Below, piece by piece: positions 56,807 to 64,000 of a stretch of DNA of 64,000 bases. Position 1 is the first letter of the stretch; the number at the start of each line of letters is the position of its first letter. Origin of the DNA: Tahibacter aquaticus (GTDB lineage: Bacteria > Pseudomonadota > Gammaproteobacteria > Xanthomonadales > Rhodanobacteraceae); assembly GCF_004363655.1 (NCBI RefSeq), contig NZ_SNZH01000008.1:210392-274391 (forward strand), written 5' to 3'. The notes under the pieces were generated by a model. It saw nothing but the letters and a program-made list of their open reading frames with translations, had not been told where the DNA came from and made no database searches. The position numbers were made by a program, and so were the translations under genes.

Positions 56807-58438
56807 TCAGCCGAGGCTGCGTGCCGTGTTGATGACGTTGATGCCGTTGAAGCGCGCGGTGGACGAGCCGTGCGAGACCGCCGAGACCTGGCCCGGCTGG
56901 CCCTTGCCGTCGAAGAACGAACCACCCATGCGGTAGTCGCTCTTGTCGCAGACCGCCACGCAGGCGTTCCAGAATTCCGGCGTGCGGATCTGGTAGGCCA
57001 CGTCCTCGATCATGTCGGTGACCTTGCCGTTCTTGATTTCATAGAACAGCTGGCCGCCGAACTGGGCGTTGTAGCGCTGCTGGTCGATGGAGAAGGAACC
57101 GTCGCCGATGATGTAGATGCCGTTCTCGATGTCCTTGATCATCTCGGCCGGGCTGAGCTTGGCTTCGCCCGGTTCCAGCGACACGTTCGCCATGCGCTGG
57201 AACTGCACGCTGGACCAGGAATCTGCATAGCAGCAGCCCTGCGATTCGGTCAGGCCGAGGATGTGGGCCTGGTCGCGGATGACCTGGTAGTTGACCAGCT
57301 TGCCCTTGGAGATGAGATCCCAGCGCTGCGTCTTGACGCCTTCGTCGTCGTAGCCGACCGCGCCCAGCGAGGTGGGCTGGGTCTTGTCGGCGACGATGGT
57401 GACCTTGTCGCTGCCGTACTGGAATTTCTCTTTCCACTTGTCCAGGGTTGCAAAACTGGTGCCGGCGTAATTGGCTTCGTAGCCGAGCACGCGGTCGAGT
57501 TCCAGCGGATGGCCGACCGATTCGTGGATGGTCAGCCACAGGTGCGAGGGGTCGAGCATCAGGTCGTACTTGCCCGGCTTGACCGAACGCGCCTTCAGCT
57601 TGGCCTGGGCCTGCTTGGCTGCGGCCACGGCGTCCTCGACCATGTCGTAGGAATTGCCGTAGACCACCGCGCCGCCGGGCAGGGTGACCTTGTCGGCCGG
57701 CTTGGGCGTCATGTACTCGTAGCCCATGCCGCGCGGATCGGACAGGCCCTGGCGGACGCGGAACTTGCCGCTGGCCTTGTCCACGGCGGTGACGGTCATC
57801 GGTGCCCAGATGCGGTGCACGTCCTGGTCGATGTAAGAGCCGTCGGTGGAGGCGAAGTACTTCTGTTCGTTGACCAGGAACAGGATGGAGTTGATGAAGC
57901 TGGCGCCGGCCTTCATCGCCGCCGCGTTGACGCTGAGCAGCAGGTCGACCTTTTCCTTCAGCGGCACTTCCATCGCGTTCTTCTGGATCGGCGTGGCCCA
58001 GCTGACCTCGCCCACGCCCTTGACCGGGGCGAGCTCGACCGGCTTGGCCGACAGGCGCGAATTGGCCTTGGCGATGGCGACGGCCTGCTTGGCGGCGCGG
58101 CTGATGCTGGCCGGGCTCATGTCGCTGGTGGCGGAAAAGCCCCAGGTGCCGTTGGCGATGACGCGGATGCCGACACCGGACGATTCGGTATTGACGACGT
58201 TCTCGACCTTGTCCTCGCGCGTGACGACGAACTGGCGCAGGTAGCGGCCGATGCGCACGTCGCAATACGTCGCGCCGTCGGCCTTGGCGGCTTCCAGCGC
58301 CGTATCGGCGAGACGCTTCTTCGTGGCCACGTCGACCTTGCTGATCAGTTCTTCCGCGGCGATGGCGCGGCCATACACCGGCAGCAGCAAGGTGCCGAGC
58401 CCGGCACCAGCAAACTGCAGAAAATCGCGTCTGTCCAT
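56807..58438 (-). CDS. TldD-like zinc metalloprotease with Tat-type signal
   Basis: 543 residues. GGGAGAG precedes the ATG. The start is a twin-arginine-like leader (MDRRDFLQFAGAGLGTLLLP), unusual because E. coli TldD is cytosolic. The catalytic helix LTIHESVGHPLELD has HExxxH (His about 305) as in TldD, and YDDEGVKTQRWDLISKGKLVNYQ and GGSFFDGKGQPGQVSAVSHG are family segments. Known TldD/E pairs trim peptide antibiotics and modified peptides. Export would place this pair, or TldD alone, in the periplasm. Confidence 0.92.
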   Translation of the reverse strand: MDRRDFLQFAGAGLGTLLLPVYGRAIAAEELISKVDVATKKRLADTALEAAKADGATYCDVRIGRYLRQFVVTREDKVENVVNTESSGVGIRVIANGTWGFSATSDMSPASISRAAKQAVAIAKANSRLSAKPVELAPVKGVGEVSWATPIQKNAMEVPLKEKVDLLLSVNAAAMKAGASFINSILFLVNEQKYFASTDGSYIDQDVHRIWAPMTVTAVDKASGKFRVRQGLSDPRGMGYEYMTPKPADKVTLPGGAVVYGNSYDMVEDAVAAAKQAQAKLKARSVKPGKYDLMLDPSHLWLTIHESVGHPLELDRVLGYEANYAGTSFATLDKWKEKFQYGSDKVTIVADKTQPTSLGAVGYDDEGVKTQRWDLISKGKLVNYQVIRDQAHILGLTESQGCCYADSWSSVQFQRMANVSLEPGEAKLSPAEMIKDIENGIYIIGDGSFSIDQQRYNAQFGGQLFYEIKNGKVTDMIEDVAYQIRTPEFWNACVAVCDKSDYRMGGSFFDGKGQPGQVSAVSHGSSTARFNGINVINTARSLG

Positions 58439-58758
58439 ACTCACTCTCCCAATGGGCGCTACTTGGATGGGCGGCGGCGCGCGTACGAGCAACGGCGCGC
58501 AGTCGCCGGGGGCGTCCGATCTTGGGACAGGGCCAGGGGCGGCGTCACGTGACGAAGGGCATGGGGTACTGCTCTTTCGCCGCTCTGCCGTGCCGTGGCG
58601 GGGTGTTCGCCATGGGCGGGCGCGACGCGGCTACGGCTGTGGGGCAGGCGGTTGCGTTTGGCGGGAAATTGCCCGAAAGCGCGGATTTCCGCGCAGCGGC
58701 GGGCCTGGCGCCGGTGCGCGGCTCCGTCTGCGGCGGGAGATGCGAAGCGGTACGGTGC
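58439..58758. other. Spacer between nagA and the TldD-like gene
   Basis: 320 bp without a supported gene. It contains a 12-bp perfect palindrome, CGTCACGTGACG (58543-58554), about 105 bp upstream of the tldD-like start, which could be a regulator site. Confidence 0.5.
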
Positions 58759-59928
58759 CTAGGCGATGGCTGCCGGGGCGCTGGCGTATTGCTGCAGGCT
58801 GCCGCCAATCCAGCTTTGCCGAATTTGCCAATTCGCATCCATGCAGACCAGGTCGGCGGCGTAACCGGCGGCAATGCGGCCATGGCGATGGCCCAGGCCG
58901 AGGAATTCGGCCGGGTAGCGCGAGGCCATGCGCACCGCTTCGGCCAGGTCCAGCCCGACCAGCTCCACCGTATTGCGCACGGCCGTGACCATGTCCAGCG
59001 CCGAACCGGCCAGGGCGCCGGCCTCGTTCACTGCCTTGCCGTCGCGTACCAGTACGCGCTGGCCGGCCAGGCGGTATTCGTCGCAGTCGCCGCCGACCGA
59101 AGGCATGGCATCGGTGACGAGGAACATCTTGCCCGCCGGCTTGGCGCGGATTGCCGTGCGCAGGCTGGCCGGATGGACGTGATGGCCATCGACGATCAGG
59201 CCGCACCAGCTGTCGCGGTGATCCAGCGCCGCGCCGACCGCACCGGGTTCGCGCCCGGTCAGCGGCGTCATCGCATTGAACAGATGGGTCACGCCGTGCA
59301 CGCCGAGGGCAAAGGCCTGCATCAGGCGGTCGTAGTCGGCGGCGGTATGGCCGGCGGCGAGAATCAGGCCGCGGGCCAGCAGGGCGCCGATCACCGCGTC
59401 GCTGACCTGCTCTGGTGCCAGGGTCAGCACGGTGCGGCCATGGCGCAGGCCGGCGGCCAGTTCCACAGCGGCGGCGTCGGGGCGATGGAACCAGGCCGCG
59501 TCGTGCGCGCCCTTGCGCTGCGGCGCCAGGTACGGGCCTTCCAGATGGATGCCGAGCACGCCGGGTACGTCGGCGGCAATGGCCGTGTCGGTGGCGGCGA
59601 TGGCGGCGGCCATGGTGGCGCGGCTGTCGCTGATCAGGGTGGGCAGGAAGCCGGTAGTGCCATAGCGCCGGTGCGCCGCGCCGATGCGCGCAATCGTCTC
59701 GGCCGTGGGCGCATCGTTGAACAGCACATCGCCGCCGCCGTTGACCTGTACGTCGATGAAGCCGGGCAACAGATAGTGCCCGCCCAGGCTCAGCGGCGTG
59801 GCGGCGGCCACGCGCGCATCGCTGCGCGGCAGCACCGCGGCGATGCTGTCGCCGTCCAGCAGCACGGCCACGTCGTCATGCAGGCCGTCGTCGAGCAGTA
59901 CCCGGGCATCGATCAGCGCAGTGGCCAT
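58759..59928 (-). CDS. nagA: N-acetylglucosamine-6-phosphate deacetylase
   Basis: 389 residues. Family motifs: LPGFIDVQVNGGG (metal region), GIHLEGPYLAPQRKGAHD, AAGHTAADYDR, HLFNAMTPLTGREPG, DGHHVHP and VTDAMPSVGG (catalytic Asp). Reaction: GlcNAc-6-phosphate to glucosamine-6-phosphate plus acetate. The ATG overlaps the stop of the upstream nagB-II gene by one base (TGATG), which indicates translational coupling. Last gene of the nagQ-nagB-II-nagA operon. Confidence 0.95.
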   Translation of the reverse strand: MATALIDARVLLDDGLHDDVAVLLDGDSIAAVLPRSDARVAAATPLSLGGHYLLPGFIDVQVNGGGDVLFNDAPTAETIARIGAAHRRYGTTGFLPTLISDSRATMAAAIAATDTAIAADVPGVLGIHLEGPYLAPQRKGAHDAAWFHRPDAAAVELAAGLRHGRTVLTLAPEQVSDAVIGALLARGLILAAGHTAADYDRLMQAFALGVHGVTHLFNAMTPLTGREPGAVGAALDHRDSWCGLIVDGHHVHPASLRTAIRAKPAGKMFLVTDAMPSVGGDCDEYRLAGQRVLVRDGKAVNEAGALAGSALDMVTAVRNTVELVGLDLAEAVRMASRYPAEFLGLGHRHGRIAAGYAADLVCMDANWQIRQSWIGGSLQQYASAPAAIA

Positions 59929-60971
59929 CAGACGGTTTCCGTAACCTTGTTCAGATGCGGCGGCAGGTCCGGATTGTGCCCACGGTGCAGGGCCAGCGCA
60001 TTGCAGGCGCGGTAGAAGCTCTGCACCTGCAGCAGCGGCGCGCAGACCGGGTGAATAGCGGCGCCCAGTTTCAACGTACTGCCGGGTGGATCGCCCGGCG
60101 CGGCAACGAATACCTGGGCGCCGCGGGCGCGGAACTCCGCCGCGGCTTCCAGCGTGCCCTGCTGGGTGCCGTCGTCCTGGGCGAATACCAGCAGCGGAAA
60201 GCCGCTGCCGATCAGCGCCATGGGGCCGTGTTTCACCTCGGCCGCACTGAACGCTTCGGCATGCAGGCCGCTGGTCTCCTTGAACTTCAGCGCGGCTTCC
60301 TGCGCCGCACCCAGGCCCAGGCCGCGGCCGAGCACGAACAGGTTGCGCGCGTCCTGCAGGCCGTCGACCAGGGCTGACCAGTCTTGCGTCCAGCTGCGCT
60401 GCATCGCCTCGGGCAGTGCGCCCAGGGCGGCATCCAGTTCGGTCTTGCCGCCCCAGGCGGCGGCGAGCTGGATCAGCGCGGACAATGTGCACAGATAGCT
60501 TTTGGTGGCCGCGACGCTGCGCTCGGGGCCGGCACGCAGCGGAATCACGTCGTGCGCCACCGCGGCCAGCGGCGAATCTTCCACATTCACCAGGGCCAGC
60601 ACGCGCGCGCCGGCCGCCCGCGCGGCCTCGGCATTGCGCACCAGGTCGGGGCTTTTGCCCGACTGCGAGATGGCAACGAACAGGGCCGACTCCAGCTGCA
60701 GCGGCGCCGCATAGACCGAACTGACCGACGGCGAGGCCGATGCCGTGCTCAGGCCGAGCTGGGTTTCGAACAGGTATTTGGCAAACGTGGCGGCATGGTC
60801 GGAACTGCCGCGGGCGCAGGTGACGATAAAGCGCGGCGGCTGTGCGCGCAGCTGCCGGGCGAGGCTGCCGATCAGCGCCGCATTCGCCTCGCGCTGGGCG
60901 GCAATAAGCGCAGCGGCGCTGTGCGCTTCGCGGAACATCAGGGTGGAATCGGCAGCGGGCAGGGCGGTCAT
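59928..60971 (-). CDS. nagB-II: SIS-domain glucosamine-6-phosphate deaminase (NagB-II type)
   Basis: 347 residues with two SIS domains: TCARGSSDHAATFAKYLFE and SQSGKSPDLV in the first, LGRGLGLGAAQEAALKFKETSGLHAEAFSAAEVKHGP in the second. It resembles the isomerase half of GlmS without the glutamine domain, as in NagB-II. Reaction: glucosamine-6-phosphate to fructose-6-phosphate plus ammonia. The ATG was placed at 60971, 8 bp after the nagQ stop; the frame is open much further upstream but overlaps nagQ. Confidence 0.93.
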   Translation of the reverse strand: MTALPAADSTLMFREAHSAAALIAAQREANAALIGSLARQLRAQPPRFIVTCARGSSDHAATFAKYLFETQLGLSTASASPSVSSVYAAPLQLESALFVAISQSGKSPDLVRNAEAARAAGARVLALVNVEDSPLAAVAHDVIPLRAGPERSVAATKSYLCTLSALIQLAAAWGGKTELDAALGALPEAMQRSWTQDWSALVDGLQDARNLFVLGRGLGLGAAQEAALKFKETSGLHAEAFSAAEVKHGPMALIGSGFPLLVFAQDDGTQQGTLEAAAEFRARGAQVFVAAPGDPPGSTLKLGAAIHPVCAPLLQVQSFYRACNALALHRGHNPDLPPHLNKVTETV

Positions 60972-60979
60972 GACAATCC

Positions 60980-61738
60980 TCAGGGCGTATCGCCGGTCAG
61001 TTCGGCAACGAAGTCGTACATGTCGCCGCGGTACCAGGAACAGGTGAACTCGATCACGCGGCCGTCGTCGAGAAAGCTGCGCCGCTCGATCAGCAGGCCG
61101 GCGGCGCCGACCGCGACATCGAGCTGGCGTGCCTGGTCCGCATCGAAATTCACCGCGCGCAGGCGCTGCAGCGCGCGCTGCGGGCGCAGGCCCAGGCCGT
61201 CCAGCACTTCGTACAGCGAGTTGGTCACGCGCTCGGGATCGGGCAGCAGGTTCAGTGGCACCGCCGTGCGCTCGATCGCCAGCGGCTGGTCGCCCGCATA
61301 GCGCAGGCGGTACAGCCGCGCCACGCGCGCGCCGGGCGACAGAGACAAGGCCATGGCTTCCTGCGGCGTCACCTCGCCGCTGCCGCGGCTGATGAACACC
61401 GAGCGCGGGTTGAGGCCGCGCGCGCGCAGGTCGTCGCTGAAACTGGTCAGGCGCGAAAACGACTTGACGATGCGCCCGGCGACGAAGGTGCCGGCGCCAT
61501 GGCGCTGGATCAGCACATCGTCGGCGACCAGTCCGGCAATCGCCTTGCGCACCGTGACGCGGGACAGCGCGAGCTGGCTGCTGAGGTCGCGTTCGCTGGG
61601 CAGGGCCGAGCCGGGCGGCAGGTCGCCGGAGGCAATGGCGCGTTCGATCAGGCTGCGCACGCGCATCCAGGCGAGGTCCCTGCTCGGGGACTTTTCGCGG
61701 GCGAGTTGGCGCCAGATTTTCAGGAGGGGGGTGGGCAT
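60980..61738 (-). CDS. nagQ: GntR/HutC-type regulator of GlcNAc catabolism
   Basis: 252 residues. The N-terminal GntR winged helix (LPPGSALPSERDLSSQLALSRVTVRKAIAGLVADDVLIQRHGAGTFV) and C-terminal UTRA effector domain (ARLYRLRYAGDQPLAIERTAVPLNLLP, LIERRSFLDDGRVIEFTCSWYRGDMYDF) are complete. First gene of the nag operon; the TGGTATT-type direct repeat just upstream supports the NagQ assignment and autoregulation. The ligand is probably GlcNAc-6-P or GlcN-6-P. Confidence 0.9.
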   Translation of the reverse strand: MPTPLLKIWRQLAREKSPSRDLAWMRVRSLIERAIASGDLPPGSALPSERDLSSQLALSRVTVRKAIAGLVADDVLIQRHGAGTFVAGRIVKSFSRLTSFSDDLRARGLNPRSVFISRGSGEVTPQEAMALSLSPGARVARLYRLRYAGDQPLAIERTAVPLNLLPDPERVTNSLYEVLDGLGLRPQRALQRLRAVNFDADQARQLDVAVGAAGLLIERRSFLDDGRVIEFTCSWYRGDMYDFVAELTGDTP

Positions 61739-61747
61739 CGGTTTTAC

Positions 61748-61765
61748 GATACCAGTTTGGTACCA
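61748..61765 (-). promoter_or_regulatory. NagQ box of the nag operon
   Basis: On the minus strand TGGTACC-AAAC-TGGTATC: a direct repeat of TGGTATT-like units spaced by 4 bp, 10 bp upstream of the nagQ start codon. Confidence 0.75.
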
Positions 61766-61814
61766 GTTGGGTAAGGGGGTATTGGATTGGTTTGCTGCGC
61801 GGCGGGGGGCTTTG

Positions 61815-62400
<586 letters not shown>

Positions 62401-62616
62401 GAGCAAAAATCCCAGCATCAGCATCAGCACCGGCAACGCTTCCTGGTGGAAGCCAGCCGCCACAGGCACCGAACAGCGCTTTCTCCAGCGGAGCGCCGGC
62501 CTGCCGCAGGGCTCGCCTCCGGGGCCGCCTCGCCACAAATCTTTCCCGCCGCCGTCACGCCATGCTTTTGCTGCGCTGCGCAGAATCGGGGTTTGCTGCC
62601 ACTGATCTACCCACTG

Positions 62617-62634
62617 TGGTATTTCAGTGGTATT
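62617..62634 (+). promoter_or_regulatory. NagQ box upstream of zwf
   Basis: TGGTATT-TCAG-TGGTATT: two exact heptamers spaced by 4 bp, 30 bp before the zwf start codon. It matches the arrangement at the nag operon. Confidence 0.75.
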
Positions 62635-62664
62635 GTCTTTGGCGACCGAGCCTAGGAGTGCCCT

Positions 62665-64000
62665 GTGACTGCCCCTGCAAGCCACGTCGATCCGTTCGAT
62701 CTCGTCATTTTCGGTGGCACCGGCGATCTGGCCGTGCGCAAGTTGCTGCCGGCGCTGTTTCACCGTTACGCGGACGGGCAGATCCTGCCGGGTAGCCGCC
62801 TGATCGGGGTGGCGCGTGATCCGCTGTCGGAAGGCGATTACCGCGAGCGGGTGCGCGAGGCGGTGCTCAAGGCGGTGGGCGAGAAGGAAGCCGCGCCGAG
62901 TCTGGCGGGGTTTCTCGAACTGGTGTCGTATCACGCACTGGATGCGCGCAAGGACCCTGGCTGGAGTGAGTTCGCCGCGGCGATGCAGCCGTCGCCGGAG
63001 CGGGTCTGTGTGTTCTATCTGGCCACCAGTCCGGAAATCTTCGTCGCCATCTGCGAGCGCCTGCGCGAGCACGAGCTCAACCACGGCAAGGTGCGCGTGG
63101 TGGTGGAAAAGCCCATCGGCCGCGATCTGCAATCGGCCGCGGCCATCAACGATGCGGTCGGGCGCTGTTTCGCCGAGCAGCAGACGTTCCGCATCGATCA
63201 TTACCTGGGCAAGGAAACCGTACAGAACCTCGTCGCCCTGCGGTTCGGCAATGCGCTGTTCGAGCCTTTGTGGAATGCGGGACATATCGACCATGTGCAG
63301 ATCACCGTGGCCGAGACCATCGGCGTGGAGTGGCGCGCGGCGTTCTACGACGGCGCCGGTGCGCTGCGCGACATGGTGCAGAACCATCTGCTGCAGCTGC
63401 TCTGCCTGGTCGCGATGGAACCGCCGGCATCGCTGGCGCCGGATGCGATCCGCGACGAGAAGCTGAAGGTGCTGCGCGCGCTCAAGCCCATCGACGAATC
63501 CAATGCGGCGCAGTGTTCGGTGCGCGGCCAGTACCGCGCCGGTGCGTCCAACGGCGGTGCGGTGCCGGGCTATCTGGAAGAAATCGAGCGGCCGCAGTCG
63601 CGCACGGAAACCTTCGTCGCGCTGAAGGCCGAGCTGCGCAACTGGCGCTGGGCCGGCGTGCCGTTCTACCTGCGCACGGGCAAGCGCCTGCCGGAACGCG
63701 TGTCGGAAATCGTCATCGCGTTTCGCGCCATTCCCCATTCGATCTTCGGCGAGCAGGCTGGGCCGATCTCGGCCAACAAGCTGGTGCTGCGCCTGCAGCC
63801 GGACGAAGGGGTAAAACTCTGGCTGATGAACAAGTATCCCGGCCCGGGCGGCTTGCGCCTGCGCCGCGTGGCGCTGGACATGAGCTTTGCCGAGGCCTTC
63901 GGCGTGCGCAATCCGGATGCCTACGAGCGCCTGCTGATGGACGTGGTGCGCGGCAATCCCACCCTGTTCATGCGCCGCGACGAAGTGGAAGCGGCCTGGG
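62665..64000 (+). CDS. zwf: Glucose-6-phosphate 1-dehydrogenase (3' partial)
   Basis: 445 codons are visible; the frame is still open at the window end (full length is about 480-500). GTG start with AGGAG 6 bases upstream. Motifs: NADP-binding IFGGTGDLAVRKLLPALF, EKPIGRDL, active-site RIDHYLGKETVQN, and YLRTGKRLPERVSEIVIAF. Reaction: glucose-6-phosphate to 6-phosphogluconolactone, entry to the pentose-phosphate and Entner-Doudoroff pathways. The NagQ box suggests co-regulation with GlcNAc use. Confidence 0.95.
   Translation, partial: MTAPASHVDPFDLVIFGGTGDLAVRKLLPALFHRYADGQILPGSRLIGVARDPLSEGDYRERVREAVLKAVGEKEAAPSLAGFLELVSYHALDARKDPGWSEFAAAMQPSPERVCVFYLATSPEIFVAICERLREHELNHGKVRVVVEKPIGRDLQSAAAINDAVGRCFAEQQTFRIDHYLGKETVQNLVALRFGNALFEPLWNAGHIDHVQITVAETIGVEWRAAFYDGAGALRDMVQNHLLQLLCLVAMEPPASLAPDAIRDEKLKVLRALKPIDESNAAQCSVRGQYRAGASNGGAVPGYLEEIERPQSRTETFVALKAELRNWRWAGVPFYLRTGKRLPERVSEIVIAFRAIPHSIFGEQAGPISANKLVLRLQPDEGVKLWLMNKYPGPGGLRLRRVALDMSFAEAFGVRNPDAYERLLMDVVRGNPTLFMRRDEVEAAW

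Overview
The window is high-GC DNA with dense, strongly GC3-biased coding regions. It looks like a chromosome segment of a free-living, polymer-degrading gammaproteobacterium of the Xanthomonadales/Lysobacterales, probably Rhodanobacteraceae (Tahibacter/Dokdonella-like). This is an inference from the gene repertoire: many secreted proteases with PKD, PPC and P domains, AA10 LPMOs, a GntR-type NagQ regulon, GIFxDGF-type C-termini and REP-like intergenic repeats. No rRNA, tRNA, CRISPR array or intact insertion sequence was seen.

Layout. 1-5 kb: a secreted zinc metalloprotease (5' end outside the window), a secreted M28 aminopeptidase and a VOC protein. 5-10.4 kb: a truncated secreted-protein remnant, an ArsR/SRPBCC pair with an operator over its own start codon, a BenE transporter, an orphan MoaD/ThiS-like gene, and a small phage-like regulatory island (winged-helix protein, polyglutamine membrane protein, divergent XRE repressor). 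10.5-15.2 kb: two tandemly duplicated metzincin proteases, each with a similar leader of about 390 bp. 15.8-19.1 kb: a membrane-anchored double-AAA+ Clp-type ATPase whose C-terminus resembles peptide release factor 2 without the GGQ domain; this is the most unusual gene here. 19.3-23.7 kb: MerR/TipAS regulator, B12-binding radical SAM protein and CPA1 Na+/H+ antiporter. 23.9-28 kb: two chitin/cellulose-type LPMOs sharing an upstream box, and a trypsin-like protease. 28.5-42.3 kb: MarR plus serine hydrolase, amidohydrolase, OmpA-like protein, secreted alpha/beta hydrolase, B3 metallo-beta-lactamase-like enzyme, diguanylate cyclase, aldo/keto reductase with AraC and SDR, and a MarR-GNAT fusion. 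42.4-46.8 kb: Gre factor, MAPEG protein, phosphocholine-type phospholipase C and a small secreted protein.

47-58.4 kb is one functional neighbourhood on the minus strand: TldD/TldE, DUF4159, MoxR, DUF58, BatA-like, DUF4175-like and a large membrane protein. This is an envelope-associated MoxR/von Willebrand system next to a TldD/E metalloprotease pair whose TldD carries a Tat-type signal. 58.7-64 kb holds N-acetylglucosamine catabolism (nagQ, nagB-II, nagA) and zwf. Both the nag operon and zwf have TGGTATT-type direct repeats spaced by 4 bp (NagQ boxes), which fits a chitin-to-central-metabolism route that also includes the two LPMOs.

Intergenic DNA is rich in repeats: REP-like inverted pairs, a dispersed CCCTCTCC/GGAGAGGG hairpin, a composite repeat present twice, CAACAG/CTGTTG hexanucleotide arrays, and an inverted pair of nested hairpins with compensating base changes. 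Most boundaries come from continuous open frames plus ribosome-binding sites; functions come from recognised motifs, not database searches.
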